64,000 bases of DNA from Strigamia acuminata (lineage: Eukaryota; Arthropoda; Chilopoda; Geophilomorpha; Linotaeniidae), in assembly GCA_949358305.1 (NCBI GenBank), contig OX442317.1:1798001-1862000 (forward strand), given 5' to 3'. The notes beneath the pieces are model-generated. The model was given only the letters and a program-made list of their open reading frames with translations. It was not told the DNA's origin and ran no database searches. Below are positions 36,266 to 50,900 of this stretch, piece after piece (positions within the stretch are counted from its first letter, which is position 1; every line of letters begins with the position of its first letter). The translations under genes and the position numbers were made by a program.

Positions 36266-38638
36266 AATTCAAACTGACAATTTCTCTATTTGAGAACGAT
36301 TGAAATGATAAGCAAATTGACACACAATTTCCGGCACATTTTGATTGGTTTGCCATGTTAGACAATCGGAATAAAACAATACGACTATGCAAAGGTAGTT
36401 ACAACCTAATGAATAATTTAATACTAAAACAATGCGAAATATGTCAATCAGACGAAACTTGAATGAAATTACATTAGAAGTGTTAATCTGGATTGCAAGA
36501 TATTTAATGAATAAAATAAATTTCTTTGTAGCATTTGAATAGTTGTAATTTGGCGCCATCTAGTTGTATTAATTTCTGCATTGAAAACGAAGTTCAACAA
36601 ATGTCTGGTATAGTTTTCTTTTATTTTGGAAACATTTTACTTCGCTAGATGAATTTACAGTTTGTTGCAACTAACGGAGGAATTTTTTTTTTTTATAATT
36701 TCAATGGCTTCTTACCTGTGAAGGATTTTGAAAAGAAAATATCAATGAAATGAACCGGAATTTAAGCACTTTGTAAGTAATAAAAACATGCCAATCAAAA
36801 AAAATTGGGTCGAGTGAAACCTGTAAAATTTACTCCATCATATTGGGAAAAAAAATTGATTTTTAAGTAAAGAAATGAGTTTTTCTTTCTGTCTTTTGAG
36901 TGCATGTGCGCATAGTTTTAAATTAATGTTTGAATGCAATTACAGAAAGCTGCGCCTATATTGAAGCACATTAAATGCTTCAACACGCTTTTGTTTTATG
37001 AAAACAAACTCATTATAACCCCAATTTTAGAAACGGATGAAAAAAACAAACAATTTTTTTCCCTTTCTAAAAACGTCAGCAACTAAAATAAATAGAAAAC
37101 ACCCGAGAAATATTTTTTGTATTTATTCATTTCTGTAAATCGATAAAAATTGTTTTGATAAAAAAATTCTCGGATGAGCAATAAGCATTAACTCTGGCTG
37201 GCGATAAATTCAAGCTTATTGAAAAATTATAAGAAGTAAGTCAGTAATAATCTCTTCTATCACTTTAATTACCAAGATTATTAATTCCTGTCCCCATTTT
37301 GTTACCAACTTAATTTCCTGCTTTGAAATGCAATGCAGCGAAGTGAAAACTCCGAAGGTAAATTGAAAATAAATTAGTTTTTCTTTTTCTTATTTTCTTT
37401 AATTTTCTTTATTCTATTTCTTCATTCTTTATTTCAACGTTTTAGTGGACCACATTTGGATATAAACCCCTTGTTTGGTAGTGACTCCTTCTACAGTAAG
37501 TCGCGACGACATGTACGTTTTTTACTGACTCCTTTAATCAATTACGGTTGGCGGAAAAAGAAATCAGTACATTTCAAGAATTGGTACGGGATTTAATCTC
37601 GAAAATATTTTTTCACGACTACTGATAAGATTTACTCATATCCCCTATGGAAGAAAAGTTTCTTAACTTTTTTGCAACTTTGCTGAACAACATTGGCTTT
37701 GAAAACGATTTTATTTGCATTTTCTTTTGATAAAATTAAATTACACGTTAATTGCATTTGACGTGGCATTTAATAAACAAATTTATTAAAATTTAATTAG
37801 AGTCACATCTTGGTTTGTCCACTTCTGAAAAACAATTTCTTTTCTTTCTGCTTGTGATTTTATATTTTTGTCTTCACTTGAGACTTGAGAGGCAACTTTA
37901 GGATGAGGACTTTTGTCTAGTGTTTGATCACGAATTTAATTAACTCGAGTTGCAACCAGGTTACATTTCACTTCACGTAGAGGCAAATCAAAGGGAGATT
38001 GCGTATCCGATGATTTATCAATACTGCAATTATTATTTTAAAAGCCTCCAAAGTCAAAGTGGTGATTAAGTTACCAATGCCCATCGGCCAGCATTCGGCT
38101 GCAGCTCGGCTTTTCTGTAATGCGCGGCTGGAGATCGGCTTTCCTGCCTAGATGAAAAAGAAAAACTAATTTCTCATTTTTCGTAACTGGGCAACGGGAA
38201 AGTTTTTCATAAATAACATTTCTTGATTAATTAAGTTATCTCTTACAACTTTGTAAAGGAAAACTTTCTTCTAAATCTTATCGTTTCCGAGTTGACCTTG
38301 AAAATGTCATTTCCAATGATCTGTTTTATCAGACATAAATATAAAATATTTTTTAATTAAATAAAAAGACAATTTGCAGTTGATAAAAAAAAATTCCCCA
38401 TTCACTTTCTTCGCTCTCGCTTCTCTTTATTTGTCACGTGACGCTAAGCGCCGTTCCAATTGAACGTTTTGGAGCAGGTAAAAGCATCCACGCACGCGCT
38501 TTAATTCACAAGCTCGGCATCGTTTGTAATACTCTGCGAATTGTTAACCGCTCGACATACTCTGTAGTTTGTGTTCAGACAACGCGTCGTCATTGCAATA
38601 ATGTGAATCACTCGTTTCGAAGCTGACAAGACGCTGTT

Positions 38639-41600
38639 ATGAGTTTGTCGGAAGATTTCAACCAAACTGAAAGCGAACTTTGGGCCCTGAACACCTCGAA
38701 TTGGTACAATACGAGCATTGAACGGTCGTTTAACCCACCAGCGACAACTTTAACCATTGTTATTTTATCCGGTTTATTTTTTTCCATCGGTTTGGTGGGC
38801 ATCGCGGGCAATTTATTGGTCATTGTCGTTATTCTCACCGACCGAAAGATGCGTCAGTCAGTCATCAACGTACTTATTATGAACTTTGCTGTGAGTGATT
38901 TAATCATCATGGTTGTTTGCGTTCCTGATATTGTACAATTTATGTTGAACACTGGTTGGCGACTGGGACTGTTCTGGTGCTGCATTGTTCGATTCGCACA
39001 AGTGTTTTCGCTCTACGCTTCCGTCATGACGTTGGTAACGATTTGTGTTGAAAGGTACGTACGTCTATTTTTTTTAAAAAAAATAATTTAATCTTTAAGA
39101 TAGATGAGATTTAATCTGTGGAAAATTTCATTCTCGTATTTGAAATTAAAATTAATTATTCATGCTGTTTGAATACAGAAGGTACAGTTAAATAAATAAT
39201 TCAAAAAAGATATTTTAATGTAAATGACAATGACTTTCTTATGCAAATGTCACAGCGCATAAAAGTTGTCACATTTAAAAATGGTTTTAGAACAAACATT
39301 CCGACACAACGAAATTCTAAAAAGAAATGGAAATTTAAAGTTAATGGGTATGAAAGATCAACTAAATTATGGCTAATGAAATTACTTAAAGACTATAACT
39401 TTTTGAAAAATGGGTACCCGTAAATGCATTTCAGTTTCTCTAAATACCGGTAAATCACACTAAGTGCACATACGAGTATAACATTGAATCTCATTAAGCA
39501 CCAACTGACCACATCGTGTCATCAGCATTACAGTACGGTCAATGGAAAGTTTTACGACGGAAATAAAAATTCTCAAAGTAAAAGAGAAAATTGAAAATAT
39601 CAATTGATTACAAGTCTCTACATCCGTACAATTCAATTCTACAAGACCTACAGTTAATCTTTAATGAATCGTTATTTCATTAATGTTTTCTTCTTTTGAC
39701 TTTCTTGATCTTTTTTTGTTGTTGTATTTTCACCTGTTTCTGCTACGTTGCAAGCTCATTATTTGATAACTGCAAGTGACAAAGACAAATCGAATAAGTC
39801 CCAAAACGACTTCAACATTTAATGGGTCTGTAAATCTCATTTCAGCGTCAACAATTCTGCTTTATTAAGTCTTTTTCGAGTTTAAAGGTGTGTTAAAGAT
39901 CCCGAGTTTAGTAGATTGAAAATAAAACTACCTATTAAATGCATACTCGGGTTTTGATATCAATTATACATGCAGATAAGTACAGGATAATTGCGCACAA
40001 TCATAGTCAACTCTGGCATTCTATTTTGCTGCTGTTCTTATTTAATTAGATATGTTAAGTACATAAGTCCAAGACTAATGAACGTTTTAACGATGGCAAA
40101 ATGAGCACATCTAAATTTTTAAATCTTTTCACTATTTCAAACTTTTGTTTTCTTCTAGCCACTTTTCATTGTACAAACTTTTAATTGAATGAGCTTAGTT
40201 ATTCACATAACTTATCTCAAAGTTTAAGTGCAAACTTGAGTAATAATTAATAGGAGTGTCCTCTCACTTTCCTTGGAGCCCTTTACGTCTCAAAACAAAA
40301 AGTAGATCTAATTTATCCTCAAGTGGTATTTATTTTTTTCAACTTGAGGCGAGTTTCTTTTCATTGTACAACTTTATAAAACTTGTAATGTGTTTTTATT
40401 TATCTTTTAAGTTCGATATTTGAAGTATTCAAGGACCAACCTTTAAAACTTTTAAAACTGCACTTTGCACTTTAGGTTTTAGAAGCACCCTTAAAATTTT
40501 AAAAACGACAAAGTGTCCCAATAAAGCTATTTGTTTGGTTTTTGTGGATAAAGATGACAGTCTGGATAGGAGTTTTACGATTTGTAATCGATCCATCTGT
40601 CTCGATGCGTAACCGCAGGGTGGCATTAGCATGTCATTCAAAAACAGCAATCAAGAAGGCCCGTGGCCCTTACAGTGTGTCGTATTCATTATACACGGTG
40701 TGTGTGAAGTAGAAAATCTTGGCAAATAACTTTGCCGCAAGCTGCTGCAGTGAAGTAAAGTGACAAACACGAGAGTGAGATTAGTCTATCTTGAATAAAT
40801 ATGTAACTTTGTATATACTGTAGTGAAAAAATACATTTTATTTGAATGAATATATAAGGTAAAAAGGGGGGGGGAGAATTACACCTTTTCGGTTTAAATG
40901 TAAAACGAGCGAAATGTTTTGGTTAACACAAATCTTGTGTGCATTTCACCAAGAGTAAATAATTTTGTTTTCAAATTTATCTCAAGCAAAGTTAATAAAC
41001 ATAAATTTAAAAGTTCTTCCAGAGGATAAGCAGGCTATGGCAACTACTTTTTGCCATGATAATAGATTTAACAACTGTAATTAGCAATTACGGGCAGATA
41101 ACACATGTTAATCCATGGCCATCTGATAATTACACGGCCTGACGATTAGCAGCTGAAGGTCGGAAAGATCTTTGTTATTAAAATAATTCATTTTGCAAAT
41201 TAAAAAACTTTAAGGGGTTTGTGCTCTTCTAATTTAATCTTACGGTGGATGCGTAGCAAATGAGAAAAGGAAATTGACGTAAAATTAAATTTTTCAATTA
41301 TAAACGACAAAATAAAACAAATATTTACTAAATTGTTGCACGATCCAAACATTTCGAATTAATTATAATTGTAACAACAAATTACTTTAAATATATATAT
41401 TTAAAAATTAAAAATTCAGCTGCTGGAATTTTGAATTTTAATAAAGATGAATTGATTTTTTTCCTGACCGTTAGCCCCGCGGTTGAGGCAAGTCACAGGT
41501 GCCCTTTGCACACTCGTAAAACTGCAAGTTGTTTCTGTTCATGCTTCTTGTGCCCAAGTATTGATTACTTTGTCCGGTACTAATGAGTGCGGATAATTTT

Positions 41601-44600
41601 GCAGGCTTTTTACTAAGCCTTAATCACACTGTTCTACTCATGAGTGTTCATTGTATCCTATTGTTTGGTCTTGTAGTCTGCAATGCTTCTCACATGTACA
41701 CACGATTCACCTCTTAACAAACCAGCTTTAAACATTCTATAACATGAAGAATTCTTGTAATACTCTTCTCTTTAAAAAGAACTTAAATTTTAATTAAAAT
41801 ATACAACTGAAGCTTTGTCGAATCAATAAATTCTTGTATGGCTCGACTATAGAAAATAATTTCCTGCTAACAGTATTAAAAATTAAAAATTAGGATGGTA
41901 AACACAAACAGTAACGATGTTAAAAAGGTTTATGACAACACCTTATTAAGTGTAAAATGATTGCTCTATTTGACTCCATTCATAGACTGAGAGACATTGA
42001 AGGTGATCTCCTTGATGATGGCAAGAAAAGGTGCAACTTCTGTCTATTGTGTTTTATTTATTGAACCACATCTTTTAGCACAAACCAATGTGTTGAATTC
42101 TGCTGGTTTTTTATTGCACTTCAAGAACTGACAATTCGTACAGTAAAGTCAAAGAGCAATCAACTGTTGTGAATGTAATCTATTCATCCAGACGTGCCCG
42201 GGGTCGGCAGTAAGAGCTGGAGAATCCCATGAACAATTTCTACTCTTCCTTTCAATTACTTTTGTCCCATTGTAGAACAGTACACTAGTAGAGTAAATTG
42301 CTTTTCTTTTTTTTAACTTTCAACATTTTATTTTTGGATTTTATCAAATATTAGGTTTTGCACTTAATGCAATTCGAGCAGTTTGGATATGTTTGGCCGG
42401 TTTTGGTGAACTACTTCACACAAAGGGGACATGTTTTATCCATTACACAGTTTTTTTAACTCAATGATACGTGAAAAATGGTTAAAGAAAATGGAAAGTT
42501 TATATGACACAAACATTATTTCAATTGCTCATTAAAAAGAGTGATGATATTCATCTCATGTTTTCCATATAAATTTTCAATTACTCAGGAAAGTCAATAT
42601 TGTTTTTCAAATTGGAACCACATTTCTTCAGCCTTCAATTACAATACGGTTATAATTTCATCACGAAACTCGTTGGCAACAAGTTAAATTCAGCTTTGCT
42701 CGCATGATATTGAAAATTTCAAATTCTGCTGTTCTTTTGAAAACAGTATTACCTATACCGGTACTTTCAATTTTTCCAATCATATCTCTATCCGTTCAAT
42801 ACACTTTTGCACAAGTTGTTATGGCAATGCGGTATATGCTGATACTACTGTTGACTGTAACGAGCATAATCCCATCTACACTACAAAACCTCAGCTCATC
42901 GTTATGGATGTCGCCCAATCTGAACTTAGTAACTAAGCAACAATTCTATACTTTGCTCTTAAGTGAAGAGTTGCTAATGGAAGGTCTTTCGTTATTCCTA
43001 TCAAATTGCTTTTTCTTTCCATCCAATACTGTTTTCTAAGATTTTCATTGAATTGTCTAAATTCTGCTGAGATTAATATTTGCCAACTTCCGTTTTTGTC
43101 GGCGTCTGGTTTTTTTCTTTGTGTTATTTCATACTCCCACGTTCTAAAGTCATTAGCATACCATCAGAATATGATTTTTTTATGCTGAAACGTAGTAAAA
43201 TTTAATTTTCAAAAAAATAAAATTGGTTTTTAATTTCAAACGTGAGCAATTTGAGTTGACAACTGAAAGCTGATTTACTTCCCAAACAACTAAAAATAGA
43301 GTTTTTAATGTAACATAAGCGAAGGAAAAGTTTGCTTTAGAAATTCTATGCACTTTAATTTTTCCCTGAATTTTCGTCTTCAAAACTTTCTCTTGTATGG
43401 TATATCCATAACTTTCACGCTAAGATCGATATTCCTGCCAACTTTCCCTTCATGTACAGCCGATGTATCACACTGAGAAGCTACATTACCAGTCTACATC
43501 ATGTGGATATGGCCAAATAGGCGTAATATGTTGGTGTTGGGTCTTCTGGCTTCTGAATGGTGGCAATTCTAGCTGTAATTGAAGACACATTTTCCGTTTC
43601 AAACAATTCGGTTTCCAAGGAGATAGATAACCCCTGAACTTTTTATGAATTTTTAACGATATGAATGTCAAAATTAGAATGCATTACGTATGAATGAATT
43701 ATACATATTTCTACAATTTACTGCATTTAAAAGGATAAATTAGTCGCATATTCTACGGAATAATTAACCGACAAGTATTGCATTTACTCGTCAATTCACA
43801 CTTGCAAATGACAATTAGGTATAATTAATCCCTGGTCCGCATGATTATATTGTACAGTTCTCGATGTGTTACTAATAAACAATAACACAAAATTGCTTTC
43901 TAGGGGTTATTATATTTTTCAGTAGTTATTATAAAAATAAGTGTTTTAGAATTAAATAAATTAGCTTCGTTGATTCCCGATTGTGTGATAAATGGCGGGA
44001 TATGGGATTTCCATGGGATTGTTCTGTTTGTTACAAAAGTCCATGACATTTAATTGTTGGTTGTTACTTATTAAAAATAAATAAATAAAATAAAATAAAA
44101 TTTATTTTGATTGTATTCTGTAAGCCATTTAACAAAATCCAGAGAACTAGTTTGTTAGTTAATTGCAACTCCAATCATATATCTGGTACAAACAAACTGT
44201 TAATTTCAGTCAATATTTGTGTCACTAGAAACAACTGATTTGGAGAAATGAATAAATATTTTAGATGCTTTGAGCTAAAATTCTTTATTAAAAGAACTAA
44301 ATAAATTTTGTAGCTATTTTTTTATAGAACCGAATGATTTGCTTGAAATAAGAAAAAAAAATTGTTCATATAACCAAATGATTTGCTTAAAACAAGAAAA
44401 GATTTTATGTGATTACAACCAAACATTTCTTCTAACAAAATATACCGGTAGCCAACAAATTTATTTAGTTACAATAACTCAATATTTGGTTGTCTCCTAG
44501 ACAACCCTAAGCTAAGTTATAAGTTGCAAAGAATGAAGAAATAATTGTTATACAACCAACTCGTTTTTTGAGTGCGAACAAAGTGTTCGCAATTCGGTTC

Positions 44601-45976
44601 ACCGAACCGGAAATATTCAGGGAAATTCTCTACAATTTGTATCACCTACTTTAGGGCAAATTGTATCGACTTGAAATCTGAATTATCCGAATAACAGTTT
44701 CCAAGGTTGATTCTAATACTCTCCCGGTCAACGTTGGTCTGCTCGGGCCAACACTGAACGGTGCAAAGTGCTGGAAACAGATTGTCGAGTCGGGGTTACG
44801 ATTGTAAGGCCATCCCAGTCGTCTAACGTCCATCCGATTTTCCATAAATTTTTCACTTAAGGGTAATCGCCTTACCTCGTAAATTGGTAAAACTGGGGAA
44901 TCAAAATAAGCGGTTTACTTATTTCAATTAGTGAGACCAAACTGTTTCCACGGTCAAACATGAAAATTCAGGGTTTTCTTTACAAGGTTGATCAATGTGG
45001 TGTTTTCAGTTTGGTTTCAATTTTCGGTCTGAATTGGTACAGAAAAATTTCCCCTCCAGGATGTGGGCAACCCCAATCTCCATGGCAACTCTCTAATTTG
45101 AGCAATTAGTAAGCCACAAGAGAAATAGGCAAAAAATTACAAAAAAAATATCACCACAAGTTTTTCAAATTTAACCGATTTAGAGAAATACGAGGAAGAC
45201 AAATTCTTGCAATTTTAAAAGAAATTGTCTCTCGGACATAATTACGAAATCCAAACTTACTGACAACAAGTTTCGATTAATTTCTCTTCTTTTTCAACAG
45301 ATACATCGCCATTCTCCATCCAATGCACGCCAACATCATGTGTGGTCAAAAACGCATCCGCATCGTCTTATTCATCATTTGGCCAGTCGCAATTGCATTG
45401 GCTTCACCCAATCTCATGTTCCATTTTCTCGACAACGTAACACCCGAGTTCATTTTTTGTCGCATCGAGTTTCCCAACCCGAGCGACATGATCATTTTCA
45501 AATACACCGAGTTTCTTCTCTTTTATCTGATACCACTCGTGGTACAGATCGTCCTGTACATTCGAATTGGACGTTGTTTATTCACCACCACCCCAACATC
45601 CGACAAAGATGTCGAAAAAATGCGCGCACGAAAAGGAGTCGTCAAAATGCTGGTCGCGGGTGTTGTTATGTATTTCGTGTGTTTCTCGCCCGTCCAGGTA
45701 CTTCTCTTTTACAACACCTTCGTCGGTTCTAACAACATCCAAAGTACATGGGGCATTCTCGTCTTTGTTAATATAATGACGTACATGTCGTCAGCAGCAA
45801 ACCCTCTTCTGTATAGCATTTTTAGTCTCACGTTTAGGCGCAAATTTAACTACTTTTTAAGCTGTTCGTCCACAAATTCACAAGAAAAGTCGCTCACCAA
45901 AGGAATAAGTCTAAGTAACTCGAAACATTACATCTTCAGAGGTCGCAGTTTTAAGACGACAGAAACAGTAATGTGA
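38639..45976 (+). CDS. Class A G protein-coupled receptor, neuropeptide-type, subfamily unassigned
   Basis: Two exons, 38639-39054 and 45301-45976, join within the codon for Arg139 to give 363 residues. Seven membrane segments are readable. TM1 has AGNLLV (N58), TM2 has NFAVSD (D87) and TM3 is preceded by Cys at 114/115, which would pair with Cys192 in extracellular loop 2. TM3 ends in ERY (138-140) in place of DRY. TM4 has W166, TM5 has P217, TM6 has CFSP (266-269, a variant of CWxP) and TM7 has NPLLY (306-310). N-glycosylation sites FNQT and two NTS sites lie in the N-terminus. The ILHPM sequence after ERY and the basic RARKGVVKM at the start of TM6 are typical of peptide receptors. Ligand and orthologue are not recognised. 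A poly(A) signal AATAAA is at 46305-46310. Confidence 0.9.
39055..45300 (+). other. Large 6.2-kb intron of the GPCR gene
   Basis: The donor GTACGT follows 39054 and the acceptor is TTTTTCAACAG before 45301. I saw no coding exon inside on either strand. It contains short hairpins near 44480-44620, including TTCGGTTCACCGAA, and a local approximate duplication near 44330-44400. An exon containing little coding similarity could be missed. Confidence 0.6.
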
Positions 45977-47982
45977 CGAATGAGGAACGAAGAGAAATAT
46001 AGTTGTCGCGTGTAGAATTTGGCTTTAATTTTAAATCTTTTTAAATCGAGTGTTAATGTGCTGCCCCTTGGCTTTGCTTCCGACGTCTGTTTGCAATTTT
46101 CTTTGATAGGAATGAAATTTAATTAAAATTTAATCTAGTTTTTTAGGTCGGTTGTAAAGTGCTTTAAAGATCATTCCACGATGTATTTAGTTGCAAATTA
46201 AGTTATAAATCTTGTACATGAACATCGACATGTGTTGTAATGGGATATTTATGTGATTACCGTTATGTAATTTATTCAAATCTGTTAAGAGATGTTGGTT
46301 ATTAAATAAATAAAAAAAAAACACAATTCATTCTTTTTGTAAATTCTGGATTTATTCCAACATGTAACATTAACAAGAATGCAATAAGTGTGTTAGTCTG
46401 TTTATAATGCATATATAATTTCTATACATAATATATATATTTATATATGTATATTTTGGAATATCAATGAAACCAGGACGTTGCACAAATAATATCACAG
46501 GCATTTCACAATGCATTTTCCCAAAGCTCTCTTTATCTTTACAACATCCAACATAGAAAATATATGGGCTATAATATACCGATTATCGCACACAATGAAA
46601 CTTTATTGCGCGTCTCATGCCAAAACGAGTATTTTAAAATATCGAGGTATGTTTACGCCACTCACAAGTCAGATTTATTTTCAACATCGTTGTAGACACA
46701 TTTGCAATATTTTATTCCGCACAAAAAAAAGTATTTTAATTTCTTTTCAACGTAAAAGGTAATTTATATAATTTCTACTGGTAAGCACTTAAAAAGTTCT
46801 CCTTTCCTCATTGAATAACGCAACGATTTTCCTCAATTGTCTTTACCGGTCATAAAAAAAAACACTTTTTTAAAGTAGGCCCACGAAACACAATAAGAAA
46901 TGCATTATACTTGAAAATTATACGAATCTAAGGCAATTAAAGTACACTTTCTTACACAAGATAATTAAAGGATAAAACACTAAATTGCTTCTAACTATCT
47001 TATGTAATTGACTTCTGAAATACTTTTTCATCAAACTAAAGGTTACGGCAGGTTCTATTGCCAGGTGAATCCTATCACCTTCGCACCTGTAACGTCTATT
47101 GACGAAGTGACGCTGAACCAATCTTGATCAAGCGTTAAAAACTACACAAACGTATACAAATTTTTATATATTTAAAAAAAATAACAAACAAATCATCAAA
47201 TATAACAAAGTTCGAAACCAGTACTGCCGAGAAAAATGTCTTTAGACATGAAACGCGCTTTTAGGAAAATTAATTGCATATACACGTTTAAAATATTAAG
47301 TTATCGTCACATGTAAATAAGTGCAATACGGTAATCATTAATTATGTGAATGCTCAAAAAATAAGCTGTCATTCGTTATGAAATTAAGATCCAGAGGCAA
47401 AACTGGCATTAGTTTAGCGATAGAAAAGTCACATTGAGCCAGGTTATAAGCTTCCACCGAATTCCTTTATTTACACCTTTCTGTATTGTGGTTGTGTGGT
47501 TAAATGCATTCAAATGAGAGTACACTTTGAGTACTCAAATTTTTCTGTATAAAAGTTATTTGGTTAAGAATATAAAGTTGATTTATTTTTGTTGTTATTT
47601 GTTAGTTCAGAGAAATATAAATGAATACGGTATTTTCTTTTTTAAAAAATAAAAGAAAAAAATGTAAATTATTGTTTGATGGTAGTGTCAAGGTTACCCA
47701 GCTCAAAGTTTTGCATTCAATGGACGGGTAGAATAAAGTAAAAAGGTGTCATTATTTATCTTTTTTTTGTTATTTTTTTTCAATTATTTTCTTAATCAAC
47801 CGCCATGTTAAATATGATGCACTAGCAAACATGGAGGACAAAACGTTGCTGTAACTACGATGATGAGTCAAGAGAGCGAAGAGGCAGTTGGTCGTTCATT
47901 GTTTCACACACTTCAAAATTGGGTCTCTTTGCTTTTTTCTATTTTTAAAAGGAACAAAAATAACATTTAAAAATTTACATTT
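45977..47982. other. Convergent 3' regions of the GPCR and aquaglyceroporin genes
   Basis: The GPCR stop is followed by its AATAAA at 46305-46310. The facing aquaglyceroporin transcript ends somewhere to the left of 47983; a minus-strand AATAAA lies at 47582-47587. The remainder is AT-rich with no recognised gene. Confidence 0.5.
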
Positions 47983-50900
47983 TTATCTTTTTTTATCAAT
48001 TTTTATCTCACCCTCGTCCAGCATTGGCCAATGAAGACCAATCAACAGTTGATAAAGCCACCCACCCATGATGGCACCGACATGAGGACCAACTATTGGG
48101 ATCCACCAATAATGATTGCCGTATCTAAAAACATCAATTTACAAAATCTGTAATTTCCTTTCAAATTTTCCCACTTTTGTTTAGTTTTTACAAAAAAGTT
48201 TCTTTTCCAAATCCAGCCGCTAACGTGAAAAGTCGTGGAGATAAATCTCTCGCAGGATTGATGGCGTAACCGCAGTTCTCTCCCAACGTCATACCGATAA
48301 CTCCGACCAACGAACCAACTCCTAAAGGTATCGCATATTTTGGCACAGCCATGTTGTACGGGTCGGTAATGGCCAAAATGCCCATCATTAGAATCCCCGT
48401 TCCCATAACCTGCATTTAAAAACCAATCAATCACATTCATTTAATGCAATAAACTAAAATAATTGTTCTACCTGATCAACAAAAGCGTTACCAAGTGAAA
48501 GGTAATCTTTTGGATAGGTTGCAAACACTGCAGCCGTAGTTGGGATGCTGAATCCCTGTTTACCAAAAGCATCTATTGACACAGACATTTAGTTATTGAA
48601 AAACAGCAAATTATTGTTTTTACCTAGGTAGACCCAATAGGCACATGCGGCTGCTATGAATCCTGCTATGTACTGTGCAATGAGGTATGGTACTACCTTT
48701 TTCCATGAACATTTGCCCAATGTGGCTAAGGCCACCGTAACCGCTGGGTTTAAGTGTGCGCCTGAATTAGAAAGAAAAAATATTTTTTTTTTTACCATTT
48801 TAATTTTTAATTTAATTTAATTTAATACCTGAAACACCTCCCGCGATGAAAACGCCCATGGCCACCGCAATACCCCAACCAAGGTTGACTGACAAGAATG
48901 TTCCTGCTTGACTTTCACTGAGTACAAGTTGGGCGACCGAGCATATGCCAATAAACTGGAGAAAAGAAAAAAAAAGACATATCAAAAGATATCAACAAAA
49001 AACTTTGAACAAAAAGCAAACAACTTTTTTTTCTTTCTGTTTCTGCTTTTTAATCAATCAAAACGAGCAAATAAGAAATTTAAAAAATATGTGTATGAAA
49101 GAAAAGCAATCTTATATTCTTTTTACCGATAAAAATCAGTCTATATTCCACCAAAAAGTAATCTCAACAAAATCCTACAACTTTTATTAAGAATTTTGAT
49201 TGGAAAAATTTTATAGCGGCCTCACAGCGGAGTCGAACCAATGCCCCATTGTCCTATAGGGATCCTATACAAACCTTGGCAGTGCACTTGTCTGCGTACT
49301 AAGTGGCTCGGATGCTAAGTGGGTCGATTCCAGAACCAAAGGGTATGTTAAAAAAAATATTTTTTTTTCCATTTAAAAAAAAAAAATAGTTGACATTTTT
49401 AACAAACTTCTCGATTTCTACCCAATTTACACATCGATGTTAACATATTTCACCGCAAAAAGCAAACATATAAAATTCCACCATTTTTCCAGGAACAAAA
49501 AACATGGCATAAAAAAATACAAAAAAAAAAAAAAAGTAATATTAGGAATTATTGAAATTTATTGAAAATTCAACATCTCATGTATCGAAAAATTTATTGT
49601 AGTGTAGACGACACTTAATGACCTTATTAAAACGCCATCTGGTCATCATTTGACTAACAGATCGAAAATTGTTTAGTGATCAAATTGATGGATGCGTCAG
49701 GTGTGGTCGTGATAAGTTTCTCTCTTCACTCTATTTTTTATTTTTATTTATTTTTTATTACTTTAAATACTGCACCAAGCGTGCAGTTAAAAAGGTTCAT
49801 AAAATGACAAATGAACTTTTTTACACACATGCGCATAAAAGGCAAATCTTTCGGCCTCGGTCTCATAATCGCAATCAAAAAGCGAGCAAAAAATAAATAA
49901 AAACAATTTAATAAGACAAATTTAATAAGAAGAATTTCAAGTGGATTACAATATGAATTTTCACAATGAATCTGTTTATATAAACTCAATTAAACCACCC
50001 ATGAAAAAAACAATCAATTATAACAACAATTCCCGATTTAATTTAGTCAAAAGCTCAATTAAATCTATTGCCATTTACCTCCTACAGCTCAGACGCCCTA
50101 AACTCGCGGAAAACAAATATTTTAGCGCTTTTAGCTCGACCTCCATGTTTTACTGCAGTGGATGGATCAATATTCTGCAGCCATTTCAGCACGTCTCTAT
50201 ACCCACAAGACTTGTGAAAGAGACATTTTTGTTGCCCGCTATTATTAAAGCCACGTTGTTTTCCACATATTTATCACTAAAAATCAAACTTTTATTTGCC
50301 TTAATTATCACAAAAATGCAAACAAAACTCATCCCCAACTCTTTTTTTTTTTTTTTTTTTAAATTATATCTTAAATTTTTTCTTCTTTTTTTTAAATTTT
50401 TTTTTTAAAGATTTTACGATTACGAAGAATTAGACGCGAGCGTTTAAAAATGCATGACACGAATTACCTGGCTACTAAAACATTCTGAACTAATTCAAAC
50501 ATGGATGAAAAGCTGATCCAGTTACAACCTATTTATTACGAGCTTACCTGCATCACATTTCCCAAAACATATAATCATATAGAAATTACACCTGTGTGAA
50601 TATAAATAAACAAACAAAAAAAAATAAAAATAAAAATAAAAAAGTACAAATTCGATGATTTAACAGGTGAAATTGTTGATAGATCCTTTTGAATTTCCGT
50701 TTTGGGCGTTTGCCCAATTCTCTTTTTCAATAGCCACTTTCAGCTTGGCATCTGACTCCCTTAAGAGCTCATGAATGGACTCGCAAATCAACCCAAAAAA
50801 TTAAAAGAATAAAAAAAAAATCCCGAAACGAATTTCCCCCTCTGACAATAACATTTCTCCAAAACTTAATGAAATAATTGCACATTTTTGCACATCTTTG

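Larger units (their letters stand above)
35370..38638. other. Intergenic between POLK and the GPCR gene
   Basis: Contains the POLK 3' end, the FLYWCH palindrome at 35771-36265 (separate entry) and otherwise AT-rich sequence in which I see no exon. The GPCR promoter and leader presumably lie near its right end. Confidence 0.5.
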
